DNA from: Rhinopomastus cyanomelas
Lineage: Eukaryota > Chordata > Aves > Bucerotiformes > Rhinopomastidae
DNA: 64,000 nucleotides
NCBI GenBank assembly: GCA_013400115.1
Contig: VXBP01001832.1
Coordinates: 310,001-374,000 of the forward strand
Reading direction: 5' to 3'
Part shown: piece after piece, positions 27,401 to 40,500 of the stretch
Numbering within the stretch: position 1 is the stretch's first letter
How the letters are laid out: every line of letters starts with the position of its first letter
Translations under genes and position numbers: made by a program
Notes under the pieces: generated by a model
Database searches by the model: none
What the model was told of the DNA's origin: nothing
What the model saw: the letters and a program-made list of their open reading frames with translations, nothing else

Positions 27401-27844
27401 AAAGGTGATAAGCTTTCTGTGTTATGTAAAAACCTAGGGGGTGACCTAATATAACCAGACACAGCTGACTAAACAGGGCACTGAAAGTCACTCACAGCCA
27501 AGGTAAGACAAAACAAAATAACAAAAGCCCCACCACCTCCCCATCCTGCCTACCCCAAAGAGCTGGTTCCCAAGGCAGGAGCCTGGGGCTGATCTGAGTT
27601 CTCATTAATATGCTGCTTGGAAGAAAACACCAACTTACCTTGGCAAGTCCAGGCTTCATCTCTGTGCTAGTGGTGGGGGAGTCCAGACAGGAGTGCCTGA
27701 GTCCAGCAGCCTCTACTGGGGTCTCCCCTCGCCAGTGGTTTCTAGGGGTGGAGTGAAGTCCCTTGGTGTTAAATCCCCCACCAGCTATGGGGCTGGAGCA
27801 AGGCTCAGAGGTGGATGGCTCCAGGTGTCAGCTCACACACTTGC
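24432..27844. other. Intergenic DNA, no feature recognised
   Basis: Short open frames only, with poly-G and poly-A runs around 25510 and 25200. No coding exon or repeat of known family could be supported. Confidence 0.55.
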
Positions 27845-27950
27845 ATAGAATCATCAAATCATTTTGGCTGTAAAAGACCTTTAAGGTCACAGAACCCAAC
27901 TGTTAGCCCAGCACTACAGGGTCACCACTAAACTACATCCCTCAGTTCAT
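27845..27950 (-). mobile_element. CR1 LINE 3' end
   Basis: ATAGAATCATCAAATCATTTTGGC, AAAAGACCTTTAAGGTCAC and CCCAACTGTTAGCCCAGCACT match the CR1 3' end read in reverse, the variant with TTAAACCATATCCCT-like downstream sequence (here CTAAACTACATCCCTCAG). Confidence 0.85.
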
Positions 27951-28849
27951 GTATGTGTTTAACCCAGGAACAAAACTAAGCCTTTCCATCTTTTCCAGGT
28001 AAAGCAGGACAGTACACTGTACTTTGGTGTTACTTGTATGCTGCTCTATGTACAAAGCTAGGTGAACTGTAACACCAGTTTGAAAAGAAATCACTGGCAT
28101 TTCCCTAAAGCTTTTGTGTATTTCAGACAAGTTTTAAGTCTTGTACTGCTTCAGCACTTGATTCACGCTAGTATTGAGTTCTGTCCCACCCTTTACACTC
28201 ATCTGGGGAGGCAGTGATCTTTGCTACAAACTGGCTCCTGTTCAGCAAACAACCTTCTGGCTTCTATTTACCTGCATCCTTTTTTATATAGGACAATGTA
28301 AAGGCACTAGGTCACCAGTAATCTCGTGGAGATTTCTCCTCCCCCTTTGTTAGTGAAGCTTCCTACTCATAAGAGCTTCACAGATGTGGTGGTACTTACA
28401 GCTTCCAAAACTTAAAGGGACAAGGTAGGAGAGGTGAAGTTACTCACCATCCTCTCCAGTTTTCTGTAAAGCAACTTCTTTTTGAGCTGTGTGACATGCT
28501 GAACATCACCAGTGTTCCGTGCAGTGTGGGTAGGTGAAAGTTGACTGTGAAAGCCAGCTAAAGGAGAACCAGCTTCCCATTTCGCTGAGTGTGCACTGGT
28601 ATAGGATTCTATCCACACTGTACAGATACACACAAACTGGCTGCTGGTTCAGCCTGGGAAGTAGTATTCACAGCTATCCAAAGAACCTCTTATCTCAATT
28701 TTTTGATGCTCTACAGGAATAAAAATGAGAAAAATTCTAAGACAGCAAATAACTGGACCAGGCCTATCAGGAGATATGGTGGGATTTAGCATCTGGAAAG
28801 GCAAGAGAGCCAGTGGATGCTGCTCAACACAACACATGGCTGATCCTGA

Positions 28850-28985
28850 CTCTCTTTACTTGCTATGTGACCTCAGCCAAGACAGTTCTTACCTTGCTTT
28901 TCCCTTCAGTCCTTTGATTGTTTGGATTTCCCTTCACTTGTATATTAAAGTTCTTTTGCTCCATGAGAGGGCAGCTACTGTCTTC
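28850..28985 (+). mobile_element. Possible MIR-like fossil SINE
   Basis: CTTTACTTGCTATGTGACCTCAGCCAAG resembles the MIR block TTGCTGTGTGACCTTGGGCAAG, and GAGGGCAGCTACTGTCTTCT at the end resembles the 3' tail shared by MIR/L2-type repeats. Weak. Confidence 0.45.
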
Positions 28986-29402
28986 TAATCATAACAAAAA
29001 AACTCCTACCTGGCCTGGCATCTGAGCTCTGTGTTCCTGCTAAAGCAGCTGATCAAACACTGAGCTTCACAGTACATTTTGAAAAACCCCGATGTTCCTC
29101 AGGTCAAAAGGCACATTAAGCAATCATTTAAACAGAAAGGCATGGTAACAAACGGCAGTATTTCCCCAGCGAAGACTCAAGGAGGTATTGCCATGCTTGA
29201 CCTTAAGTATCTGAGTTAGCATCCATGGGCATCTGCTTTATAATCAGTGGAATCATATAGATACTTACAGAGGTTCAGTCAGAGGAACAAAGAATTAAAT
29301 GCCCTGAAATGCCTTTTCAAGGACCTCTCTACCTTCAATCATTGCAGTCCTGCAGAGAAAAGCCTCCTTGAATACATACTAGATTTAAGTGGCTGAAGTT
29401 TA

Positions 29403-29479
29403 CTGGTCTGGGGTTGTAGGATGGACAGTTGGACTTGATGATCTTAAAGTCTTTTCCAACCTTGATTCGATGAATCTGT
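29403..29479 (+). mobile_element. CR1 LINE 3' end
   Basis: GGATGGACAGTTGGACTTGATGATC, AAAGTCTTTTCCAACCTTG and ATTCGATGAATCTGT are the terminal CR1 block with its short tail repeats. Only about 75 bases remain. Confidence 0.8.
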
Positions 29480-30599
29480 AAAGAACTCACAAGAATCTCA
29501 CAAGTCATGAAGCCCTAACAAAAATTTCCAGGTTGGCACAACAGAAAACTATTACTTCAAATACTGTGCCCACATACGCTTCAAGTGTCCAAAGTCTGGC
29601 TTCTTGAGTGTGAAACCCATCCTGTGCCTTCCAAAGTCTTGAGTGTGGAAAATGGCATGATAGCATGTTGATATCAAGCCAAGAGACCTCAGACTCTGTA
29701 TCTATACAGACGGTTCTGTACAGCACTGACATGCCCACAAGTCTTCCCTCATAAATTATTTACACTACTCATGCAACCAGAGCTGTGGGAAACTGGAGTG
29801 ACTTCTGGTGTCAGCCACAGCCTTGCCTTTAGGAAGACAAGTAGATTTACTCCTGCATATACACCAGCTTTGCTGAGTCGGTTTTTCCCCCAATCATACT
29901 GGGAAATCCATTATCGCTGTGTATGAGCATTATCATAGCACGACTTCAAGAGACACGGCTCTCGAAGTTATGGTTGACTCGTGGATGTCATCTTGCTGAT
30001 GACCACCTGAATTTAAACAGACCAATGGGGAAGTGAAGCAAAGCCCACATGTGAGAAATATTTCCTGTACAGTAGGCAGGTTAAAGTCCAACATGAATTA
30101 TCCCTGATAAAATCAGAAGATTGACAGAGTGACAAGGGAGAAGAGACTGTCTCAAGTTCAAATACTGTTCAATATTAACAATTCAGAGGGCAAAATGAGA
30201 ACTCTTACACAGTATTTGTGGATGATGGACAGTAAGTTAAGAAAACTTATGTGGAATTTGGAGGACAAGGATGTAATTCAAAACAATCTTACACTGAAAG
30301 AGAGATTGACAAAGCTAAAAAAAGGAATTAAAGGTCACTGCTGATTGCCACGTGTTAGAAGGCACCAGTAAAAACCAGAGAGTAGTTGATTAGCCTGCAG
30401 TTTCTCAGGAAAGGACCTGAGGTTCAAAATGCTGCCTGGATTGATCACTCGTCAACCCAGATGAAGCAAGCGTCAATGTGGCTGTATTAACAACGCCACA
30501 ACTGTGTGGATCATCACAGCAGCGTGGATTCGCTGAAGTTGGATGGGAACTCTGGAGGGAGATAAAACCAAAGTTCCTGCTCTAAGCAGCACCAGCTAG

Positions 30600-30845
30600 A
30601 GCAATTTTCCCAGGACCTTATCCAGCTGGATTTGGGATATCTCCAGTGATGGAGGCTCCACTACTTGTCTGGGCAACTTGCCAGTGTTTGACCACCATCA
30701 CAGTGAAAGAGTTGAAATGGAATTTCCTGTATTTCGATTTGTGCCCATTGCCTCTCATCCTGTCAATGGATATCACTGGGAAGAGTATGGATTTGTTGTA
30801 TTCAGTCCCATCATCCAGGTCATTAGGGGAAATATTAAACACTCT
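30600..30845 (-). mobile_element. CR1 LINE fragment, diverged
   Basis: On the minus strand the order is that of the CR1 C-terminal ORF2 region; visible on plus are GGGATATCTCCAGTGATGGAGG, TCCACTACTTGTCTGGGCAAC, CACAGTGAAAGAG and TGCCCATTGCCTCTCATCCTGTC. Deletions and stops are present. Confidence 0.85.
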
Positions 30846-32128
30846 GGGTGTTCTATTTTCACATAAAAAGACTCATATTTCAGATAATCTCCACCTTTTC
30901 AACACGAGTGAAAATTCAGTGTATGTATGCCTTTAGATAGTCCACGCTGGCACATCGCCAAGGTAACAGGCAGAGGGGAACCAGGTCTGGGACACACAGA
31001 ACAGGCTACAGAGGGGTCAGGAGCAAGTGGTTAGCAGGAGATGTCTGGCACAACCTTTTACTCATATTGCCTAGAAGCATGCATAACCCTCACTGCTGCT
31101 GAATAGTGGGGGCTGGTTTGGGGGCTTTTTTACAGATGACCAATTCCCAGATTAATTGTTCCATTCTAACTGGTGTTGGACTGTTGTGTCCAGGTTGGCA
31201 TGCCTTGTTGTAAAAGAAAAAAGGAAAGGCACAAATTTAAGGGAATCCTGAAGCGTGCAAGAAGAAATAGAAGTGTAAAAAGGATTGCTGAGAGGAACAT
31301 TTTGGGGAAAATGGTGAAAAAAAAGAGAAGTAAACAGTCTTCTAGCATGCTAATGTTCATTTCAAAGAGGATGCAAAGGATGGAATTGGCTTCATTGGCA
31401 AAGAGAAACATTTAGGTTAGATGATAGGGGGGAAAAACCATAAATAGAAGGCTAGCTATGGACTTGAGGCTACCTAGAAAGTCTACATTGGTCAGGCAAA
31501 CATTTCTAACAATGATTCTGCCTCCAAGCAGAACAAGCTGGGGAAAATTCATGAGAAACTTCCCCTGCATTTCAGAGGTATCCCACCCATCCAAAAGAAA
31601 CATTTCAGAAACATTTACAAAATTAAACGTTTAAGAGTTAATAAAACACATAATCAATTCTACACTGTTTCTTTGGATTTTTTTCCATCCAAATAGTAAT
31701 TGTTTGTGAAAGGGCTGACACTAAACAGCGACTGCCACAGTTCATGCAAGTTCAATTCCCATCTGATCATTTTAGTGACACTTGGTGAGAATCTATTTTT
31801 GTGAAATTAATTTCAGCTCTTTGTTCCCTTCAGTTATTTGAATCTGCATCCAAAGCCCGGAAGCACAGCCCTATGTCCTCAGATGAAATGGAGACTGAAT
31901 GAAATTGAGATTGAAGAAAATTCTTAGGACAAATCTGTAATACTTTCATTGTACTTGTCTGAACATCTGTCCTTCCCCTCTGTAGAAGGGGTGGGTTACA
32001 GCTTCACATTCTCTTCAATGGTGACCCAAAAGCCCAAGCTGTAGAAGTCCAATTGAGCAACAATCTTGGTGGTGTAGTCCAACATGATGATCTCTTCAAG
32101 TGGGCTGTAATAGGCACATGACTGTTGC

Positions 32129-32147
32129 ACTGCACTTGAAGTGCAGT
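32129..32147. repeat. Perfect short palindrome
   Basis: ACTGCACTT-G-AAGTGCAGT is a perfect inverted repeat with a one-base centre. Outer GTTGC and GCAAC (32124-32128, 32154-32158) could extend a hairpin with a bulge. Function unknown. Confidence 0.7.
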
Positions 32148-34314
32148 AATTGGGGCAACAGACAGGAAAAAATGGGAGAAATGGATACTGAACAAGGACA
32201 AAAGTGCACCAATGCAGCAGGAGAGGTAGAACTCCAAAAATCCTGGAGTCAAATAGATAGGGTCACATGAAAACAGTTGCCCTGACAGGCAAGAAAATTT
32301 AGGGAGCTGGTGTGACCAAAGAGCAAAGATATTTCTTCTCAATCAGTGCCTGAAGTTTGTCTGTGAGTTCCAGAGATGATCTGAGAGAGAGGGGGCTGTA
32401 GCCAGCAGAAGATGATAATGTGGAATGGCCCTGACCAGACTTCCATCAGCTCAAGATGCTACAGAGCTGCACTTGAAGAAGTTATGTAACTAGGCAGCAG
32501 CAGAGGAAAAAGGACCCATCAAAAACTGTGCATGCTTTGATGGAAATATGTGACCTCACCTTTCAACAGCATTACCTTCGAAGTTTTGCCTACCAGGTTG
32601 TATGAGGAAAAATAAATCTCTCCAGATTGAAGGCCAAAGGTAAGCCTGTGTGCCTGTATGCCATTCTGTCTAGTCTTCAGTCTCATTCTGAAATCTTTAA
32701 ACAGTGGAAAAACCATAAGCACCGTCTGACATCTGACGCTCGAGTGACTTCAGCTTGTATTAGAGGAACAGTTAGTACTCATTCGATTGGCTACGTGATT
32801 TTTGTGGAGCTCATATTAGATTTTGCACGTGTTTGCACCATACGAGGCATTTCCAGACCCACCACTCATTTGCAACCCTCTCTCTTAAGCATCTCCTTAC
32901 TTTACTGAGAAGTGACGTCACTTGTCTGGGTCTGCATAAGAGCCTAAAGCAGAAGCTCATAAATAATTTTTTCAATTACCACTGAAAATCCTCCGTGACC
33001 TCCCGTTGCCTATGCACAACCCAATCCCATAAGCAGTGGTCGTATACCTATGAAGAAAAACACTCAATGGGGAGAAAAGAGCATTATGCCAAGCAGAAGT
33101 AAGAAATGTGCTTGTAAAGGAAAGTTCAGCTTCTGGTGAATGAGCTCTGAAGAGGAAAAAGAGATCATGTAGATTCTGGCGTCACAGGAATCATTACTAC
33201 TTCCCAAAGCCAGTCAAGCTGCACACCTTGTTGGGAGGAACGGGTCTGGGTGACCGTGCAGTGGTTTCAAATGTTACAGGAATGTATGGCAAGAAGTACT
33301 AAAGCCCTCTCCGCACATTCAGCAAGACTCACACAAGGAAGAGACTAATTGTGTCTGCTAATATTTTTTAAGAAAGATGATACATTTGGGAATTGCCTAC
33401 TCGCATTGCTGTTACAGGAATAAGCACAGTGCTTCTGGATAAAGGGGCAAGGGGTGAGAATTTGTTATATCAGCTTCATGTCTGCTAAGAGCCTTCTTGT
33501 TCCTCTCCTGTGGAAGGCAGAATTTGACACCTTGCCCCCATGTTCTCTTTCTACAAAAAGTAAAATGGAAATGGAAAGTAAGTGACTTGTTTCTTCCTCC
33601 TAATCTAAGTGGGACTGTGGTGCCAGCAACACTGATGCAGAAGGAAACCATTTTCATTAGCTGCTAAAACAGCAGAAGCTTGTTTTACTTTGGCTGCAAC
33701 ATCCTCCTGACTCCCACGCAGGAAGTACTCATGCAATATTCCACATATGCAGAATATGTCCAGTTCCTAGAAGGTCAAATGCAAGAAACCATAGCCATTT
33801 TGGAAGCTGTGCTCATCTCAGATTGTAGAAGGTCTGCTTTACATGTAACTCTGACTTATTCAGGTAAATTTCACTATGAGAAAACCAGACATTATTCCAC
33901 TATTTCTGTTCTTTTGCACAAGAGCAAAGGAGTCAAGTGGTTTGTGGAAGTGGCCCCAGCACTGAGACAGAGAGGTCATACCGAGAAGTGCTTGAGATTG
34001 TTTTATTTATGCTTTCATTGCTGGGGGCTGTGAAATGGAACAAAATTCTATTTACCAAATACTCTTCCTGGTGCAATAGGTTAGAGGATTTGTCACTTAA
34101 TACATGGAGATTATGTATAAAAAGCAAGAGGTTAAGCAACTCTGCAGTGCCCAACAGACCATCTGGTGAACATTAGGCTTGTCAATAAATCACGAAAGCA
34201 CCGGTTCATCAAGAAAATTCCATTTCAAACCACCGAGTGAAAAAAAGGATGGGAAAAAATTTACAAAATCGGTATTTCAATCTTCTATAAAAAACAGGAG
34301 CATTAAATAACTTT

Positions 34315-34466
34315 AATCTAATTTCAATTGTTTTATTGGTTCTCTTCTGATGACCAAAAGGCTTCACATGTTTAGCCTTTCACAATGTTTAGCCCTTTGT
34401 CTTGCACACAAAAGCACCGTGAAATAACTTAATCTATCATCACAGGAGAAGCTCGTCTCTTCTCTC
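34315..34466 (-). terminator. MYL10: 3' UTR with AATAAA polyadenylation signal
   Basis: A canonical AATAAA (34332-34337, minus strand) lies about 130 bases after the stop codon, giving a short 3' UTR of the size usual for light-chain genes. Cleavage would be expected 10-30 bases further on, near 34315. The exact end is inferred. Confidence 0.75.
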
Positions 34467-34565
34467 TTAGTCTTTCTCCTCACCATGGGTGATAACGTAA
34501 CAGAGGTTCTTATAGTCAAGATTACCAGAGACATCTGGAGGGAAAGCAGCAAACATCTGATTGAT
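34467..34565 (-). CDS. MYL10: Exon 7: C-terminus and stop
   Basis: The coding part is 99 bases: INQMFAAFPPDVSGNLDYKN, then LCYVITHGEEKD and TAA at 34467-34469. The acceptor is TTTTCTTGGCAG. The DVSGNLDY loop is the vestigial fourth EF hand. LCY before VITHGEEKD is typical of MYL10 and fast-muscle relatives, where cardiac MYL2 usually has LVH. The exon continues into a 3' UTR of about 150 bases. Confidence 0.96.
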   Translation of the reverse strand: MNQMFAAFPPDVSGNLDYKNLCYVITHGEEKD

Positions 34566-37500
34566 CTGCCAAGAAAACAGGAGATAAGTATTACAAACAC
34601 AGGACCTTGAGACAGCAACATGTCCTGCTTTTCATTCTCAACCTAGTTCATCTCCCTTCTGCCTTGATCTGTTAACCACTGTAGAAAGTTCTTCCCTAGC
34701 TTCAGTAACGTTAAAACAAGAATTAGAGCACAACTAGTTAATGCAGTCCTGCGAGAAAGATCCCCATTGAAAAGAGCTGTCCCTGCAAACCAGGTAGCTC
34801 CTGGTCAAATAATGTGCCATACTGCACTCCAGTCTGTTCTTGCCATGAACCAGCACCACTCAAGCTCCTTTTCTGAAAATAAAATTCATCCAGATCCCTC
34901 CCAGCCACCAGGATCCATGTTCAGCCTCACTCAAGCCACAGTCAGACTTCAGACAAAATAGCTCTCAGAGAAATGGAAACCAGATCACAGTCCCCACCCA
35001 AATCCACTTGAACTCTAGTAAATTCATTGCCCAGCTCACCATAGGAAAGAATAGCAAGAGGTAGGCCACACTCACACTTGAATAGAAGTCCAAAGAATCT
35101 GTCTGACTTTGGTTTACCCATGGAGCTATTCAGAAGAGGTGCTTTGAATCGTTCCTACTTGCTAGAGCTGGTATCAGCCTTCTTTCAGCCTGGATTTCAG
35201 CTGAATTCATGCATTTAAAGAGGGGCAAATACTTATTGCTGAATAGGTAGGTGGAGATAGATCCCTACTTTGGATAGAGAAGGTCCTTACCTCTTCTTGG
35301 CTGAATCGGTCTGCCTGTGTCATAAGCATTTCTTTTATGCTGTTCAAATAAAATGAAATACCCTGATTAAAGGGTGATAATGGCACATGACAATTCAGAC
35401 GGCAAGGTCCCTCCTGATGTTGCATGGAAGAAAATCTGTGTGACTGCATACATTTGAGCTGTTAATGCTTACATGATATTGTAAGAGATTTTCTGTGGGC
35501 ACCCTTCAGTGTCAGTGTCCCGCTCTGGCAACTTATTTTGCTTTTCTGACATTTTATAGAGGTTTGAAATTGTTTAAGGTTATTACTTCAATTGAAATAA
35601 AGCAATTTTGTGTGCTTATCTTAGCCTGGAATGGTAGGTTTTCTCACTTGCTCTTTCAAGTTTGGATCACTTAACAAAACCAAAGTAAAAATATTTTCTG
35701 TAAAATCTGTGGCTGAAAGGAACAGAGCATGAAATGAGAAAGAGGACTTGAAAGAGAATTCCAATGGCTATTCCAAATCATCTTAGAATCCCTTTATTTG
35801 CACACAGCCATTCCCAGAGGAGGCTGAGAAGCTGCACAAGACCTGTTGTATTTCACGGTACAACGTCTTGATCTGGAGCTACAGCACTGTAACAAGGAGC
35901 TTATCCAACACACAATCTGCATCGTAAGAAATTACATCAAAGAGAATATTTTGGGGACAGACTCTCAGCTGTTTTCAAACTCAGTGTGGGAAGTCAGGCA
36001 GGCACATAATTTTTTACCTAAGTTTATAGGTGAATAGAAGAGGCAGGAAGAATTATTACTGCTTCTAGTGTAACCCCTTTAGACAAAACAACTTTATTCT
36101 TCACACAGTTCCTCCTGTGCTCCATGGGCTGAAACATCCACCAGTAGGAACCCAGTTATAGCATGCAAACATCCCTTTCTAAGAGTTTTCTCTTCCTGTA
36201 AAGACACATCAATTTTAATGGCAAAGAGTTTGCTTTCGCTCTGAAAAGGCAAAGGCCTTAAAGATAATTTTTGTTACCACCAAAGGTCTTTATATGTTAT
36301 CAGGATTTTTTTTCTGGGCCAGTAAAACAGACTATGCATCTGTGGCACCAGATGAGCTGCCTGCTGTACAAAAAAGCAAAGCTGGAAACAGTATAGAAAT
36401 CTGGTTTAGTTTGTAGAGTTGGAAAAAAACACCAGCTGCTTTTCTGAAGAATTTTGTTGTGGGGAAGTGAGAGCAATAGCTCTCCTAGAAACAGCCCTTT
36501 CTGCTTTGTAAAGTGAATATTTACAACTATTTCTAATAGAAATCATTCCTGCACAGCAACGCCTCCATATGAACAAAATCCACCTGCAGTGAATGCAGAT
36601 GCTCAGGTGAAGTAGCAGACATTCCTTTCTGCTCCTGTACACCAGGCATCTCCAGAGAAAGAAGTCATGGGGATAAAAGTTCCGTTTTGATGGTAAAGCT
36701 ACAACTTCCTCAAATCTGGCACACGTCTTTTTTTATCCAGCAAAAAGCTACCACAAAGGCCTGTTCCTGATCGCCTTGTTGATGGGATGTGAAGGACAGA
36801 AGGGGAAAACTGAAAAAGGGAGTTTTGGGGTAATGAATTAATTTCTTACCCACAAGACAAGAGTGAAAATATCCATGCAAGGGTTGGGAAATACTCTGGA
36901 GTCACAGACAGAGCTTGAGCTATTGTATGTTCTTTCCGGCATTACTTAACCATTCTCTTTACTTAGCAGAATCTTTCTTCATCTCTTTCTCTCATATTGC
37001 TGTTCCTGTTTCCTGATTATTTGTTATGTGACTGCATTTTGTTGAGATGGAATTCTCCAATGATCAGTGGGTGAAAAAGTAGAGCGATGACTCTCATCAG
37101 CATAAATAGACTATTGGACTCGTGTGCACTGGGGCAAACATCATTAGTAAACATAAATAGGAAGTGTGATACAGAAAGGAGTTTGGTGAGTAGAAGGAAG
37201 AGCTTAGCAGTTTTGTCAGAAGCCACAAATAAGCTCCATTACAAACAAGACTAAATTAAAAAAAGATCTGGGCACTGTGTGTCTTCTATTCACATATTAA
37301 AGTATTTAGGAAAGAAGAAAAGATCAAATATCGAATTATAACTTTCTTATGCACAGCCCAGTAGCCTCTGGCACACTCTTAAGGAAGAAGGACCAAGTTA
37401 TGGATCTATTCACATTTTCTATTATTTATTTTATAGGAAAACAAACACTCAGAATTTCCAAGGCAGAGATTATTCACTTTTTCTTAGTGTATTTTCTTTT

Positions 37501-40500
37501 TTACAACAGTGATTTGCTCATGAAAAAATAAAATAAAATCAAAGTCTTCTGGGCAAAACAGAATGTCCATTTGTCTTGACGTGAAAGTCTAAATGTTCTC
37601 TCTTGAGAGAGAACTGTCTGGTTGACATCACTTCCTTCTCCAGTTGCAAAAAGTTAGTTGCATTCTTATGTTTTCAAAAACTTGTCATAAACAGTTTGTG
37701 AAATTCCTGTCACTTTCCACCACATTTGCCCTTTCTACAGGTGACTTGAAATGAGTGGTGATTTGCTCACAGCTCACTCAGCCAGACTAACCTTCAAAGG
37801 TCCAGCACACACATAAAGGCCCTGGGTCCGTTTTCATCTGGTACCAATCTGAAAAGTTTTGTTGGCCTCAGCATTAGACACTGTCAGTGTCGGCCTGACT
37901 CACTCTGTCCAACAAATGGCATTCAGCGCTGAATCATCCAACCTTTCCATACTCCAGGCCGGTTGACACCAGCTGAGAATGTGACCTAAAGCATTTTCTC
38001 TTTTTGCTGTCGGGCTGTAGGAAGGATTCTAGGTGTGGCACAATGATGCAGACAAACAAAGTCTGCCTTTGAATTTGGAAGTAAGTGATAAACTCATGGA
38101 GCTTCTGGAAAGGCTAGAAGGCTCCATCCCAGCTGCCATCAGATGGACTGAGTGACTCATTTCCAGACTAGAGGTGAAAACATAGAGAGGGAAGAAACAT
38201 AAAAATCCCCAGAAGAATGGTAACTCTATGAAAATAAAAACAATTTCTGATTAATAGGTCAACATGTCTGGTTTTGGAGAGAAATATTCCACATTTTTTT
38301 TAATACAGAGAAATCTTATTTATTAACATTAACAGTCATATAGAAATGGCTGTATGAGCCAACATAAAATTTATCTCAAAACCTTCAAACGTCTAAATTT
38401 TGGAAGCATGTGAATAGAAGTTAAACCTCAAAGACCTTGACAGAATTGATTTAATGGTTTGCTCAGTAATGATCAACATTACCCTCTGTTCTAATAAGTA
38501 AACATGCTCTGTTGTGGTGATGAACTAAAACAATTGTCTAATGTTAGCAGTACAGTGGGGGTGGGAACAAGATTGACCTTTTCCATCAAGCAAAAAGAAA
38601 AAATTTCTCTCTCATCTTCATTTTGGAGTGTGACACTACATTCCTAATTTGCCCCAAATTCCAACTGGCTTCAGCATCCAAGGAATGCAGAACTGGAAAC
38701 AGGGTGGCATGCTGCAGATTTTGTATGCAGTATATTGTTACAGATAGCGGTGGGAAACATAACATTTCACGGGGTTTGCATTATCAGAAGGTTGCATTTC
38801 AAAGCCATGATTTCACCACCATGTGATCTGGCCTATTTGGCAACAGGCTGCATTTTATTTTGATTGTTTGAGTCACTCCTGACACACTTTTATGTTTGGA
38901 TAATATTAACCCAGTTGGGCGACTGAGCCCTCTGCTCTTTCTGATTGTTTGCTATATCCACTTTTTTGTGTTTTAATTAATTTGAAAGGTCTTTAGTGAA
39001 AATACTTTCTCTTTGTTCTTGTTTTGCATAAAGCTTACCATAATAGGACTCTCAAATATCCTCATACATACACTGTCTTAGGTCACTGCAGCCATAGGTC
39101 AGACACTCACATTCACAGCCCTTGTTTGATATCTTTCATCTGTTTTATCTGAAGGGCTGCTTACACAGCAACAGTGCTGTGAGGATTTACATTCATGTAA
39201 CTAGCACACAGAGTCCTTTCACTTTGTTTTTTTTTCATAGAATAACAGAATCACAGAATGTTTTATGTTGAAAGGGGCCTGAGACCTCATCTAGTTCCAA
39301 CCCCCTGTCATGAGCAGGGACACCTCTCACAAGACCAAGCTGCCCAGAGCCCCATCCAACCTGGACTTGGACACTTCCAGGGATGAAGCAGCCACAACCT
39401 CACTGGACAGCCTGTTCCATGGCCTTAGCACTCTCACAGGGAGGAATTTCTTCCTAAGATCTAATCTAAATCTACTCTCTTTTGGTTTGAAACTGTCTTC
39501 TTATCACTAGACTTCATTGTAAAAAGTTTCTCTCCAGCTTTCCTGTAACCCCTTCAGACACTGGGAGCTGCTATAAGGTTCCCCCAGAACATTCTCTTCT
39601 CCAGGGTGGACAGCCTTTCCCTACAGCAGAGGTGCTCCAGCCCTCTGATCACCCTGCAGCCTCCTCTGGACTCAATCTAGCAGTTCCATGTCCTCCTTGT
39701 ATTTGGGGCTCCAGAACTGGATGCAGCACTGCAGGTAAGGTGTCACAAGAGCAGACTAGAGGGGAAGCATCCTCTTCCTTGAACTGCTGGTGATGCTTCC
39801 TTTGATCCAGCCCAAGACATGGTTGGCTTTCTGCACTTCACTCACCCATTCCAACTCATGTTGAGCTTCTCATTTACCAATTTACATCTTACTAGCAGTA
39901 GTATTTAGTTTGGTTGTCACCAAATCTGCTGTAACTTCACAGCAAGTTACTGTCTAGAAGCAGAAATCTCCAACAGTAAACACATAACAAGGAAAATGCC
40001 CTCACTGAAACCACTTCCCAGAGTTAATGATATCAATCACTTTTTTGAAAAAGGGACCAGTTTTCCCAGTTCAAACAAGCTCTCTGTCAGGCACCAGACA
40101 TTCCTTTTAATTTTACATGTGGAGTTAATCTACAAAGAGCCATGTGTTGATTTATACCCAGACCTTCAAAAAAGGCTATCTAATGGACGACATGTGATTG
40201 TATTTCTGCTGCCTCTTGCAGTGTCTGAAGACAATAACATCTCTATATGGTGTACAAATACATTCATTGAATAGTTCAGACTTTTAACTCCGGCTCACAA
40301 AGCTAAACTTTTCTCTGTCTGACTGTTCCTCTGTCTCTTAAAATACTGTGAAAAATACAGATTTCAAGCAGTTCTTTAAACGTATGATTTTACTATTATT
40401 ATTTTTAAGGATTTAAAATCAACTTACTAGTCTGCCTTTATGTGGCCTTTTCCTTCTGGGTCGAAAATCTTAAAAGCATTCAGAATGGTTTCTTCTGGAT

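Larger units (their letters stand above)
27951..34314. other. Intergenic DNA downstream of the light-chain gene
   Basis: Apart from the CR1 and MIR-like pieces listed, no gene is recognised. A lysine-rich 80-codon frame (31173-31415) and a 117-codon frame (33680-34033) have no recognisable motifs. A short perfect palindrome lies at 32129-32147. Confidence 0.55.
35340..40427 (-). other. MYL10: Intron 5
   Basis: This 5.1-kb intron contains one minus-strand CR1 copy (39236-39880) and a short palindrome at 37595-37614. The remainder has no recognised feature. Confidence 0.85.

Noticed and set aside
30140..30550. Possible diverged plus-strand CR1 piece (CAGGAAAGGACCTGAGG and nearby)
   Set aside because: Only one short block resembles CR1, and the surrounding sequence does not follow the element.
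31173..31415. Lysine/arginine-rich 80-codon plus-strand frame
   Set aside because: A-rich DNA readily yields Lys-rich frames, and an overlapping hydrophobic frame is open on the other strand. No motif, start context or neighbouring exon supports it.
33680..34033. 117-codon plus-strand frame just downstream of the light-chain gene
   Set aside because: No recognisable domain, and length is within chance for a 34-kb noncoding stretch.
1..34314. Search for collagen-type Gly-X-Y exons or other genes expected near MYL10 in human synteny
   Set aside because: No run of Gly-X-Y codons with splice sites was seen on either strand; the neighbour must lie outside the window or the synteny differs.
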